Source: Argopecten irradians (Eukaryota > Mollusca > Bivalvia > Pectinida > Pectinidae). Taken from it: a stretch of 64,000 nucleotides of DNA. The DNA lies in contig NC_091134.1 of NCBI RefSeq assembly GCF_041381155.1, positions 70,240,469 to 70,304,468 of the forward strand. The letters are read 5' to 3'. The notes beneath the pieces were generated by a model that was not told where the DNA came from, made no database searches, and worked only from the letters and a program-made list of their open reading frames with translations. Below are positions 54,261 to 64,000 of this stretch, in pieces (the first letter of the stretch is position 1; the number at the start of each line of letters is the position of its first letter). A program made the translations under genes and the position numbers.

Positions 54261-56434
54261 TAATCGATATACGAGTAGATACACCGATATTATAGATATA
54301 TAATTAACCATGCATTTGGTTGGATGGTTATGTAATACATTAACAAGGATGTTGTACACAACGCCATTCATCGAACTCACCTGTAATTACCTGGCCGCGG
54401 GCAATTTATATCGGGTATTTGCTATTGTCTTACTGTCAATCAGGTAAGGACATCCGTTAATTGGATTGTGATTTGAATTATGGAAACCCCGTCCATCTAT
54501 GCTCTAGGTTTTTTATTGTCACCTCCATTTTTAAAATGAAGATGTAAAAGCAAATGGAAATAAAATATACCTGATCATACCTAGGAATATATATTACATA
54601 CAAACATATATATATATGTCGTACACAGGTAAAACAAAAATGGAAGGTGACTTATTCAGAAACAAAAATGGTTCTAAAAACTATTTCAACTAAAGGTTTA
54701 ACCTTAAAAATTATTCCAGTCTAGTACTGTAATTACGGAATCGTGGCATATAGCAATCTTCCGTAATTTCTAAGGTATTAGTAAAAATTCTAAGCATGGA
54801 TCAGTTTCATCGTTTCGAATCTAAATGTACATGTTTAGTCATACAAGAAGGGTTACAGCATTATCACACTAAATATACTTATTTAAATATCACTTAGTAT
54901 ATTTTTAAAAGGTACAAGATATATCTATTTATAATGCCTATATACAAGTAATTTCAATTTTCATTTGAACACTTTATGTGGTTACTTTTTGGATTATACG
55001 ATAAATGTTCATATATCATACTATTAAATCTCGGTACGATATACAAAACGGTCGACAATAAATATACTATTTTAAGGATTTAGTATAATTTTGAAATAAT
55101 AAATTTAAATCTACACTTAAACTGTAATTTAGGAACATATATCAGAAATACCATTGATGTATTTCTGCTTTTTAGTAAACGTTATGGATGGTTTCAAAGG
55201 CAACAATATAGATATACATATTATTTTCGGTATAAGTTCGGTACTGTTACTCCAATATCACATAACTGATAACCGTCCACATTTTACTTTTACTCAAAAA
55301 CTGTGCCGTGTTTGCATCGTTATAGCAGAAGTTTGAAATAAAAACACGGATTCTAGATATATTCATGCTAAATTTTGGGATTCTACTCGTAAAAAGATAG
55401 TGTTACATTATACTGTTTTTTATTACACTGAAATTTACATCATATGCTATCTAAATCTCAGTCCAGACTGATCCGAACATCATTTTGATATCGCTATCAA
55501 ATTGGACTGATTATCTAATCTAAAGTTAGATATATGCTTGTTTGAATTTTTGAAATGGTGTAAATGGAATGTTTTGAAACTGAAAATATCTACATCATAA
55601 AGCTAGAATAACCATTTACTCGAAAAACTCAAATCGTAGATCTAACATATACGTATATATGCTGTATATATGTATAGTACTAGGCTTACCTTGTGTAGCC
55701 GCGGACTACTGTGACATCACAAGACCACGTGACCGCCTAGCTCATTATCTCTGAACCGTAGTCGACACTACCCGTAAATCACGACCAAAACCAACCGATA
55801 GCGCTAAAAGCTAGGCGATTCGTTGGGTGGGACTTAATTTTTCATTCATCCAAAGCAATATCCTGACGTATTATCAAAAAAAATTTTGGCTGCACAAATC
55901 CTTTAAACCCAGGGTATCTGTAAACAAAAAAAGTCATGCTTATCGGTCATGACCACCAGAGGGCCCAACTTGACACTCATGCTTTGAGATCAATGGCTTG
56001 TTAGAAATGAATGTTATATCGTCAGCCTGAGAAGGGACATTCATGGGAATTCCCATTACTCTACAACCCTTACCACTTTCCTTTAATTGATTCAGATCAT
56101 TTATAACATATCTCTTTGAAAATCAGCACATCTCCACCTTTGACTGTTAGCCATTATACAACCTTTAACATTAATATACCTACATTTTGAAATAACCCAT
56201 GTACCTTATTTTCTATATCATATTTGATGCACTCTTGTAAAGATAATGGAACTCAATATCCCAGATATTTTGATACTTAACGACTAAAATGAAAACGCCA
56301 GAGTACGAACAATAACTTTGTCTACATGGTAACTATAACTCTTATCTTCACCTAACAATTTCTAATATGAACATCAGAAACACCTGCTTATATTATCATG
56401 CTTTTTATATATTTATATTAGGCAATTTTATCTT
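54261..56434. other. AT-rich stretch, no gene seen
   Basis: Long AT-rich sequence without convincing exons. The frame at 55154-55336 has no splice support. It includes the MITE-like end at 55690-55902. Confidence 0.5.
55690..55902 (-). mobile_element. TTAA-type MITE end, minus orientation
   Basis: Ends TGCACAAATCCT followed by TTAA (55903-55906), the complement of the start at 40685. It also shares GTGACATCACAAGACC and a CGCGGACTAC word with that copy. The left boundary is unclear. Confidence 0.4.
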
Positions 56435-56631
56435 TTAAGCCCCACTACCTTTCCGAAACGGCTCTGGATTTGGAAAATGGTAATGTAAAACCAGACACAT
56501 ATATTAGAAATATTAGATATATGTTTGTGGTAAAACGATATTGATTAAGTTGTTGACTTAACGTTAATATTATACTTATTATCAATCCCTAAACAACCTA
56601 ATAAAAATAAATGTTAATTTCAATTAGAAGT

Positions 56632-57589
56632 TCCTCGCAAATTAAAATTCATTCTCTCTAGACATACGTTAAGCAAAATTTATAGAACTTTTATTTTTCC
56701 TATATTGGAATATTGTTGTGAGTTGTAAGACGGGTGTAAGTTCGCTGAAGCTGAAATATTGGAAAAATTACAATTAGAGGCAGGTCGCATTGTTACGGGA
56801 TTACCATCGTTCTCAAGCAGAAACTCTATTTATTGTGAATCTGGCTGGGAGCCCTTGTCTAACAGACGGTCTCGCAGAAAACACCAACTCTTTTATAAAA
56901 TACATCATGGGCTAACCCCAACTTATCTACAAACACTCCATCCTTCTATAGTTACTGATAAAACCCAACACATTTACGTAATGCAGAAAATTATACTCTT
57001 CCTAAAAATAGACTTGAATCTTCAAATATTTCTTTTCCCCCCTTCTACCATTCGTTTATGGAACCAGTTGCCTATAAACACCAGACATTGTGAGTCTTTC
57101 TCTGATTTTAAACATGCTATCCGGTACCAAGACTTACCTGTAGTACCCGATTTTTTCTATTTTGGAGACCGTAAATTAAACATAATACATACAAAGTTCA
57201 GAAATCGTTCAAGTTCCTTACGTAGTCATTTATTCAGAGCAAATATTGTAACAGATCAAAAATGTCATTGCGGTTTCCCAGCATCTTACTGGTTTTGTAT
57301 TTACACTTAAATCATATTTGTATAACCCTCCGATCCTGACGATAAAAGAGAAACGTATATTCAAAGGGAGCCTAGAGTGACCAGGAGAAAGACAAACGAA
57401 GGAAAGGATGATATGAACATTGAGAAGTTGAAAGTTATGAAAAGTTGTTTAGAACTTCTGTCGTCTTTATCGGAGGGATAGATTTTTAAATAAAAGTACA
57501 TTAGGAGGTGAAATTATCACATTGAGGAGCATACTTGTTATAAAATATAAAATAGTTCTCTCCCCCCATCTCTCTCTTTCTCTCTCTTT

Positions 57590-57645
<56 letters not shown>

Positions 57646-57806
57646 ACAGCTTTATATATCATGTATTTCTTTTATTGTAAACGCCATCTTGTCTATGTAA
57701 TTTGAATGTTTTAATGTTTTTGGGACGGGCTTTATATAAGTTGTACAACTTGTGCCCAATCCCATTGCACATTTGGCAATAAAATATGTTTAAATCAGAA
57801 ATCATA
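56632..57806 (+). mobile_element. LINE 3' fragment, second copy
   Basis: Shares CAAATTAAAATTCATTCTCT with the LINE at 38860. It carries the C-terminal frame 56759-57310 (EKLQLEAGRIVTGLPSFSS, GWEPLSNRRSRRKHQLFYKI, STIRLWNQLP, CHCGFP), the usual tail of Jockey-like ORF2 proteins. The tail contains a CT microsatellite and ends near AATAAAATATGTTTAAATC. It is truncated at its 5' end and inserted in a TTAA MITE. Confidence 0.88.
57576..57641. repeat. CT dinucleotide microsatellite
   Basis: TCTCTC run, nearly perfect from about 57595, within the LINE 3' region. Confidence 0.95.
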
Positions 57807-58190
57807 TTGCGGGTTGTATAATGTTTCCCGCCGTCGTCTTAAATACCATTATCACTGCGCCAGACGGCAAAACAGCTAAATGAATCTTCACTCTAAACAT
57901 AGATTACGCAGGAAAATTTGCATTTGTTTGGCTTTGTAACCTTTTATATTATTTATTTTTTGTTTCGGAAAAGAAGTGGGCCTTTAAAAATAGTTTAATA
58001 ATATAGGCATGTTTAGCGGACGAAGAAAAGTCTACCTATCCTCACCCGTTTGGAATCCTTCGCATCCTAGATATTTCACGGGTTACTTTCACGATCGTCT
58101 CATCGTGAATATACAATGATAGTTACCCCTGGAATATGAATTCCCCGGAAATCAAAATGATTTACATGTGTAATTAGGAATATTAATTAA

Positions 58191-58953
58191 GATGCTAGCT
58201 CCACCGCTGACAAATGGTATTTTTATCAAAGGGGCTTAAAGGCCCACTACCTTTCCGGAGCAAAATTTAAAGGTTTCTAAAAATCATAGATAACATAAGA
58301 AAATATATATCAATGGCCTAAGATGAGGTTATAACATGAAGCTTATGCAAGTTTTCCTGCGTAATATATGATGACAGTTGAGTTTCATTTCACTGTTTTG
58401 CCTTCTGGGGCAGTGATAGTCAACTACCGCGCGGCATTTAGGACGACGGCGGGAAACATAAGACGACCCGCGTTATGAAAATTAACATTTTATTTATTTA
58501 AATTAAATTGTTCAGAAGGTGATGATAAGTGTAGCATTACCGGTAAGTTGATAACTTTTGCGACTCTACAAAATTATCAATCTCGTTTTACATTTCTATT
58601 TTAAAAATTAAAAGCCGTTTCGGAAAGGTAGTGGGCCTTTAAACCAGGAGCAGACGATTTAGTATTTTTCTTCAGTTACAAAAGTTACTTACTTTACACC
58701 ATTACCACCATTGAAAAGTTCGAGCTTCTAATTTTACTTCAGGTTAAAAATATGAAAAATAATTAATTGCATCCCGAAAATATTCCGTGGCACTATATCC
58801 TATATGGAATGAAGTACTGATTGCGCATGCATATCAAAGGCGAAATAAATCATTTCATATTATTTTTGTGTTGACTAGGCATATATATACACGATTTAAC
58901 ACCAATTATTGTTCAAATGATAAATAAGTTATCATTTGCTCTGTCAGTGGTGG
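58191..58953. mobile_element. inverted-repeat DNA element hosting a MITE
   Basis: The left end AGATGCTAGCTCCACCGCTG and the right end GTCAGTGGTGGAGCATCT are inverted. TTA (within TTAA) borders both ends. The interior shares TTCTTCAGTTACAAAAGTTA with the fragment at 17241-17365. The TTAA MITE at 58240-58638 is inserted 50 bp from the left end. Confidence 0.65.
58240..58638. mobile_element. TTAA MITE, complete copy, reverse orientation
   Basis: 399 bp, AGGCCCACTACCTTTCCGGA to TTCGGAAAGGTAGTGGGCCT, with TTAA at 58236-58239 and 58639-58642. In the opposite orientation to 53644-54045. Confidence 0.95.
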
Positions 58954-60400
58954 AGCATCTTTAAAAAATACTGTAAAGAGCCACACAACACGGTTGATGT
59001 CACAAATTAATCAAAACGCGAGGAATCATTTATGCCATATTGGATGTATTCGAATAATTTGTCAAAAAGAATAAATAAATAAATAAATAAAATCATCACA
59101 CACACATTTCTGCCCTTGCTGTGTTTCGAACCCTGCTCTTTTTGTGCATGCATTGTCTAAAGTAAAGATGCCACTAGGTGGCAGCACGATCTGCGATAAA
59201 TTTTTACCTTCAACACGAAAGAGTTCCGATGCTACAACGAAGAAGAACACCGGTTTTGTGAAAACTGCATTGTTTTATTTGATCTGATCGTGAAACCCTT
59301 CTTTGTCGGAGTATTTATTTCTAAATGGTAAACACCGTTTCCCTATACAGATGCATATCCAGTTTGGATAACGGAAGCTTAATATTGCATTATGGTATCG
59401 AGTTTTTTGGAGTAAGGTCAAGGTTGATAAAAATATCTAAATCACCCATTTCCGAAATATTTGCGTTTGAGTAATAGCCAAAATGGTGATAATATCAGCA
59501 CTTGCTAACTTCGATATTTGTTTAAAGCTGTTTATATCATAAAATGTGTAATTGCACATTGATCGTGGTTTATTTTCAGTTGTGGACCTACGGATTTCAC
59601 AAATACTGCAAATGTGTGCACGATGATAAAAGTGAATCCACTGAATTGAAACAAAATTTTAACGAAAAGATAAATTTTTACATTGAATCAAATATAAGCC
59701 TACAAATCAATTGCATACTTATATATGAAAACTTGAAAGTTTACATTTTGTACTTTACATGAATTAATCAAAATGTGTATATATGACCAAATAAACGCCA
59801 TTTTCTGTAAATAAAAATAAGATCATGTAATATGTCAATCAAATTTAAAGCCAATTAACAAGTCAAACAACAAAGTTTGTTGTTTAACCGCGATGAGAAA
59901 TATCTGATAAGCATCATTGATATCGACAAGAATTTTGTTGTCAAGAATAATCTTGCACCTGTCCTGTTACCTGTACCTGTGTTCCTGAAATTTCATTTAA
60001 ACCAGAACATACACAACAATTCAAGCAGGCTTACAAATATTTAGGTGGAGACTTTCAAGAACTCATGAAATATTCAACTACAGTACGAAACTTCAACAGT
60101 GAAGTTATATTTTAGTAAATGTGATCAAGATGGTCTAAGATTTGCTAAAACAGAATGAGATGGATTACTTGAGAAATTCTGAATCCATTACAGACAGAAT
60201 TCTGCCCCATATATGAAATCCAATAGAGTCTAATTAGAAGTTTAGACATTAATTGTCATTATTATCTGAAGTCTGATTATAGATCTATAATTCTATATCG
60301 GGAAGTGTATATGCAACGGAAAATTTAAATAAGTTTCATCAATATCCAGTTTTGTATGGATGAATTTAAATATCTTTTAAATTTATTATTGTAATTTCAG
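58954..60400. other. upstream region, no gene seen
   Basis: AT-rich, with an AAAT microsatellite near 59073-59092. A T-rich stretch ending GTAATTTCAG at 60400 is the acceptor of the next exon. A 5' untranslated exon probably lies in this interval but cannot be placed. Confidence 0.45.
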
Positions 60401-60516
60401 GAGTGACTGCCATAATTCTTCACTTATAATTAGTGGAACAGAAAACTGAACGCTGAAATGGCAGCGTTTCGAAGCAACTTGGACAACAATGTCAATAACA
60501 TGGCAGGAATGGGACA
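60401..60516 (+). CDS. probable first coding exon of an unrecognised gene
   Basis: A good acceptor (TTATTGTAATTTCAG) and a consensus donor (GGACA then GTAAGTAAT) bound the exon. The ATG at 60458 has a favourable context (CTGAAATGG) and opens 19 codons plus two bases: MAAFRSNLDNNVNNMAGM. The preceding 57 bp would be 5' untranslated. The short hydrophilic N-terminus is typical of many proteins, and no family can be named. The next exon was not found with confidence in the remaining 3.5 kb. Confidence 0.5.
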
Positions 60517-61929
60517 GTAAGTAATACAGTTCTACTTTGACCACTTTAGTATGTATATGGTATTGATTACATTCATTTATCTGGAAAGTGATTTTCAAAA
60601 AACTGGATATTGTTTCTTTTTTCCAATATGGACTAGTACTTGACCACTGTATCTAAACCTATCATAATTGTAGATCTAGACTCTCAGTGTGCTGGCTCTT
60701 TCCACCTTGATAGAGTACCGGTATGTTTTCTATATCATAATATATAAGGATATTATTCAAAATCTAAAACTAGATTTCAGACTAAATATTGAGGTAATAG
60801 ACATAGAGGTATGGTGTACAAAATGTTACATTATATTATTATACCAAACGAGCATGTGTTTAGCTATCTATACTATGGTCACAACAATATCACATACTTC
60901 TAGTGTTTCCCACAGCCCCGATTAGCATGGCGCCGCGCCGTGCCCTTTTTACCTGACGCCATGCCCCTATAACCTAACGCCCTGCCCCGTTTGTCCCCAG
61001 TACACTTTTACTAAACTACCAAAATACCAGGCAGTGGCTTGATAATTAAGTAAACAAAAGAGGTGTGACCACTCCCAGACCCCCTGACCAATACCCCAGT
61101 GGCCCTAATTAGCAGCCTTGGGCTATTTCCACCTTGGCTTGTGGTGTCACTTTCAGGTCTGTGTATTACGTAAGCTGAAGTCTGAGCAGCCGATCTTGAT
61201 CGGCAGCCTAGAAAACAATCAGCTGGTCTTTCAATAAGTTTTATGACTACAGATAGTGAGCATTACTTCAAAAACAAATACTGCTTACAACTGTAAATTA
61301 TTTACTCACGTTTTTAATGTTAAATAGCCCTATCTATATCTGATGGATGTCACAAAATTTGCAATCGTAATGGCCGCCATTTTGGGTGTATTGTAAAAGT
61401 AGATCCGGAGGTATTGAATTTCAGGATTTTTACTAATATGTACACGTTTTTAAAAATAAAAACGGTATAATTTTTTTAGAATTTCGATGTGAATTTATTT
61501 TTAGAAAAGATATATTAATAATAATAAAATTATTAAAGTGAATAGTCGGGCAAAGGAAACCAGTCTAAATGCGTTCTTTGGCCTTCCAAAAGTCATTGTA
61601 TACCATAATGATGGTCAAGTTCTGCTTACGGTGTCCAGTTTTGACCATTGAAATTTTGGGGAAGCCCCGTGTAAATTTAGCACAGTTCTAAATATAAATT
61701 CGCCAAACTCTTTGAAAACGAGGCTGCGTGGAAATGTCAACATGGACATGTGTTTCTCAGTCGTGTCGGTTTCGTTTCGTGTGATAAACCACTAATGCGG
61801 TATGCAAATTGTTGTTTTGAGATGATACATTTGATGCAAATGAAGTATTCTTACATTAATGACAATGCTTTGTAATAATTTTTCGATAAAAGCATCTTGT
61901 ACATGGAAATCGACACAAATATTCGGCCG
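60517..61929. other. intron or intergenic sequence
   Basis: Contains a GC-rich patch at 60915-60990 with repeated GCCCTGCCCC/GCCATGCCCC words. It is otherwise AT-rich. No exon is supported. Confidence 0.4.
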
Positions 61930-62008
61930 ATGCAGAGATGGGGCCCCGGCAAGGGGCAATTATTGCAGCATCGCATTCGTCGTATTTTACATCAACCGAA
62001 TCATGAAG
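61930..62008 (+). CDS. possible coding exon (weak)
   Basis: ATG at 61930 opens 26 codons with a coding-like composition (QRWGPGKGQLLQHRIRR), closed by a donor (GAAG then GTTAAGTA). The 250 bp upstream are locally richer in CpG (TCGTGTCGGTTTCGTTTCGT), which would suit a promoter and first exon. No protein family is recognised, and its relation to the exon at 60401 is unknown. Confidence 0.3.
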
Positions 62009-64000
62009 GTTAAGTACAAATAATCGTAACATAATTTCCCATTTAAAACCACACGAAAACGTTCCATAGAACGTCCATGCATGTAGCTTTCAAAGATGTG
62101 AAAATAAATTAGCTCATACATAGATATTTTACAAGTACAATATATGTGTTCAATTATTTGTGTAGTTTTTTGCAGAGATTAAATTAAATTATCTATGTCT
62201 CTGTTTGGTTTTTTTTGTAAACAATATTTGAGTTCTGGAGAGAGATGACATGAATGTCCAGCTGGAAGGAAAGAAACTTTTATGATGTATATGTATCGTA
62301 CAATGTATATATGTAAACGTACATTCCATGTAGCTGCTATAGAATTACAACTAGGAAATTCTCTCAAACATTGATAATATTTAATTCTTCACATTCATGT
62401 AGGCCTATGCTGTGAGAATTAACACATCATATATATTTCCAGAAAACATATAGGCCTACATGTATGTTACTTTCCTTTTCTGTTGTTTCCTGTTCTTTTT
62501 TGTGCTCTGAAGAAAAAGATGATTGAGTTGAAGAAAAGTAATTAATTAAGAGAAATGTGTACCACAGTACTTTGTCTGTAGCCGAGGGGGTTCTATACTG
62601 TTTTAATAGTCCAGTAATTAATAATTAAATTGAAAATTTCAAAAATTAAGATGAAATTGTAAATTCCATTTTTGAATGAAGTGGTTCCCCTCCTTTGAGA
62701 GTACACAGTGTGTATACCCTTTTTGGTTTTTAGGAATAATACCTGAATAGGAACCTGAAATAACATGACAATCAATCAGGTATGTGTGTGTTGGGGGGTG
62801 GGGGTGGGGGTGGGGGTGGGGGGGGGGGGGCTAAAAGACAGAAGAATCATGAGGTTGGGAAGTTGTAACTTGAGTGGGGGGTTGAAATATAGAAGAAATA
62901 GCTACAGATAACTGGAAGTGGAAGGGTGCTTTATCATTGATCTGGTCATTGCATATTTGGGGTTTACATGGCTTTTTTTTGGTTATTTAGTCTCATTGAT
63001 TTTGGAGCAACTTTGAATCCATATGGTACTGTATATCTTTCTTTTTTCCATGTGTAGCTATTTCTTCTGTATTTCACCCTCCGCCCAAGTCACAACTTCC
63101 CAATAGGTACCACTTTTTTGTTTAGAACTCAAATCAAAGACAGATGTACATAGTACTACATACTACATTTTAGTCTATGTGTTTGTAATCACTGTTACTA
63201 CAGTATTAATACATAAATGGTCTATGTACAAGTTACACATAGACAATAAATGTGAAATTTGGTTCAGACAAAAAGATTTTTAACATTTCAGATAACTTGC
63301 TAGTTTTATGGTTTTATTTATATGTTGAGTCTACTCTCTTGTAAAGTAGAATTTAGAAATGCTAAGACAATGGTATCTATATTGCTATATGTAAAAAAAT
63401 CCTTATATTTTAAAAGTAATTGAAAAGCTATCTCACAAGCCCTGACAAACAAATGGGCCGGCATATGGATGCAAGAATTATAATCACTGGATCTAGAGGA
63501 CTAATATAAACAAATATTTCTACAAAGTTAAACAATGAAAAAGTATTGCATCATAATTTTATTTAATGATTACAGTTGAAAGGAACATTTAATAAATTAA
63601 TACTGTTTAAATGTTCTGTTCATGATCTTCTAGGTCCATATTGGAAAAGTTTACTTTCAAGAGCACTCATATCAACATTCTTCAGTCTTCATATGATGCT
63701 AATTGTATGTATATGTATAAATACACTTGTATACAGGTCCAAGGGATGAACTTTCTGTATTCATGTCACTATGCATGCATGGTGCCTGAAAAAAAGAACC
63801 AACAATTTTTTTTATATCTGTTGAATATGACAAAAATTGAAATGATCAATTTCAAATATATATAAATGAATAAATGTAGGTTCATTCTACAGGTTTTTTT
63901 TTATTTTAGATAAAACATTTTATAAGTTGTGAATGTGTCACAGATGCATTTGATAGAATCAAATATTGTTTCAAAAAAGATACAAAATTCATTATCTATA
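62009..64000. other. AT-rich stretch to the window end, no gene seen
   Basis: No exon with paired splice signals or recognisable motif. The frame at 63641-63865 is AT-driven. It holds the G-rich tract listed separately. Confidence 0.5.
62788..62832. repeat. G-rich tract (GGGGGT repeats)
   Basis: Several GGGGGT units followed by a run of about 15 G. It could form a G-quadruplex on the plus strand. Confidence 0.9.

Larger units (their letters stand above)
56439..57983. mobile_element. TTAA MITE split by a LINE insertion
   Basis: The left half, 56439-56625, starts GCCCCACTACCTTTCCGAAA after TTAA. The right half, about 57807-57983, ends AAGAAGTGGGCCT before TTAA. A LINE fragment separates them, so the MITE is older than the LINE. 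Confidence 0.8.

Overview
The window looks like a repeat-rich, AT-rich nuclear region of a marine invertebrate, most likely a mollusc and plausibly a bivalve. This is inferred from the repeat families present: hairpin-ended blocks with tandem cores, tRNA-derived SINEs, TTAA-target MITEs and a Gypsy element. It is not taken from any identified marker gene. Genes are few and split by long introns, and most of the sequence is nested mobile DNA.

Layout. 1-770 is an A/C-only tract. 2022-7088 is a 34-bp minisatellite interrupted by an LTR-like insert. 7089-16120 holds an unrecognised two- or multi-exon gene (exons near 10294-10416 and 15249-16076, polyA signal at 16110) whose intron contains MITEs and a LINE 3' fragment. 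16452-18377 holds a TTAA MITE and a 35-bp minisatellite. 19321-21136 is a tandem-core repeat. 21137-28607 is an almost complete Ty3/gypsy-type LTR retrotransposon on the minus strand. Its integrase lies upstream of its reverse transcriptase, a copia-like order, and a 1,033-bp fold-back element sits in its gag.

The most interesting locus begins 108 bp beyond that LTR. A five-exon gene (28716-34593, plus strand) has consistent splice phases throughout and encodes about 966 residues. From N to C it shows a chromo-barrel/Tudor-knot-like domain, an unrecognised domain, a coiled coil, a RAG1/Transib-like DDE core and a terminal zinc knuckle. The core keeps the D, D, E residues and the CxxC and HxxxxH zinc ligands, with the last H-to-E spacing equal to that of vertebrate RAG1. 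Its introns contain MITEs, SINEs and a hairpin repeat, and no terminal inverted repeats flank it. It therefore looks like a resident, possibly domesticated, transposase-derived gene.

36414-39782 is a decayed LINE interrupted by a SINE and a rearranged MITE. 39932-40440 is a convincing but unrecognised minus-strand exon. 41530-54251 is a 12.7-kb inverted-repeat element with an imperfect 9-bp target duplication and arms built of 223-bp tandem units. Nested in it are a decayed DIRS-type element, a 4.55-kb palindromic element with poly-G tips, and a TTAA MITE. 54261-64000 is mostly AT-rich intergenic or intronic DNA with further MITEs, a second LINE fragment, a likely first coding exon at 60401-60516 and a weaker one at 61930-62008.
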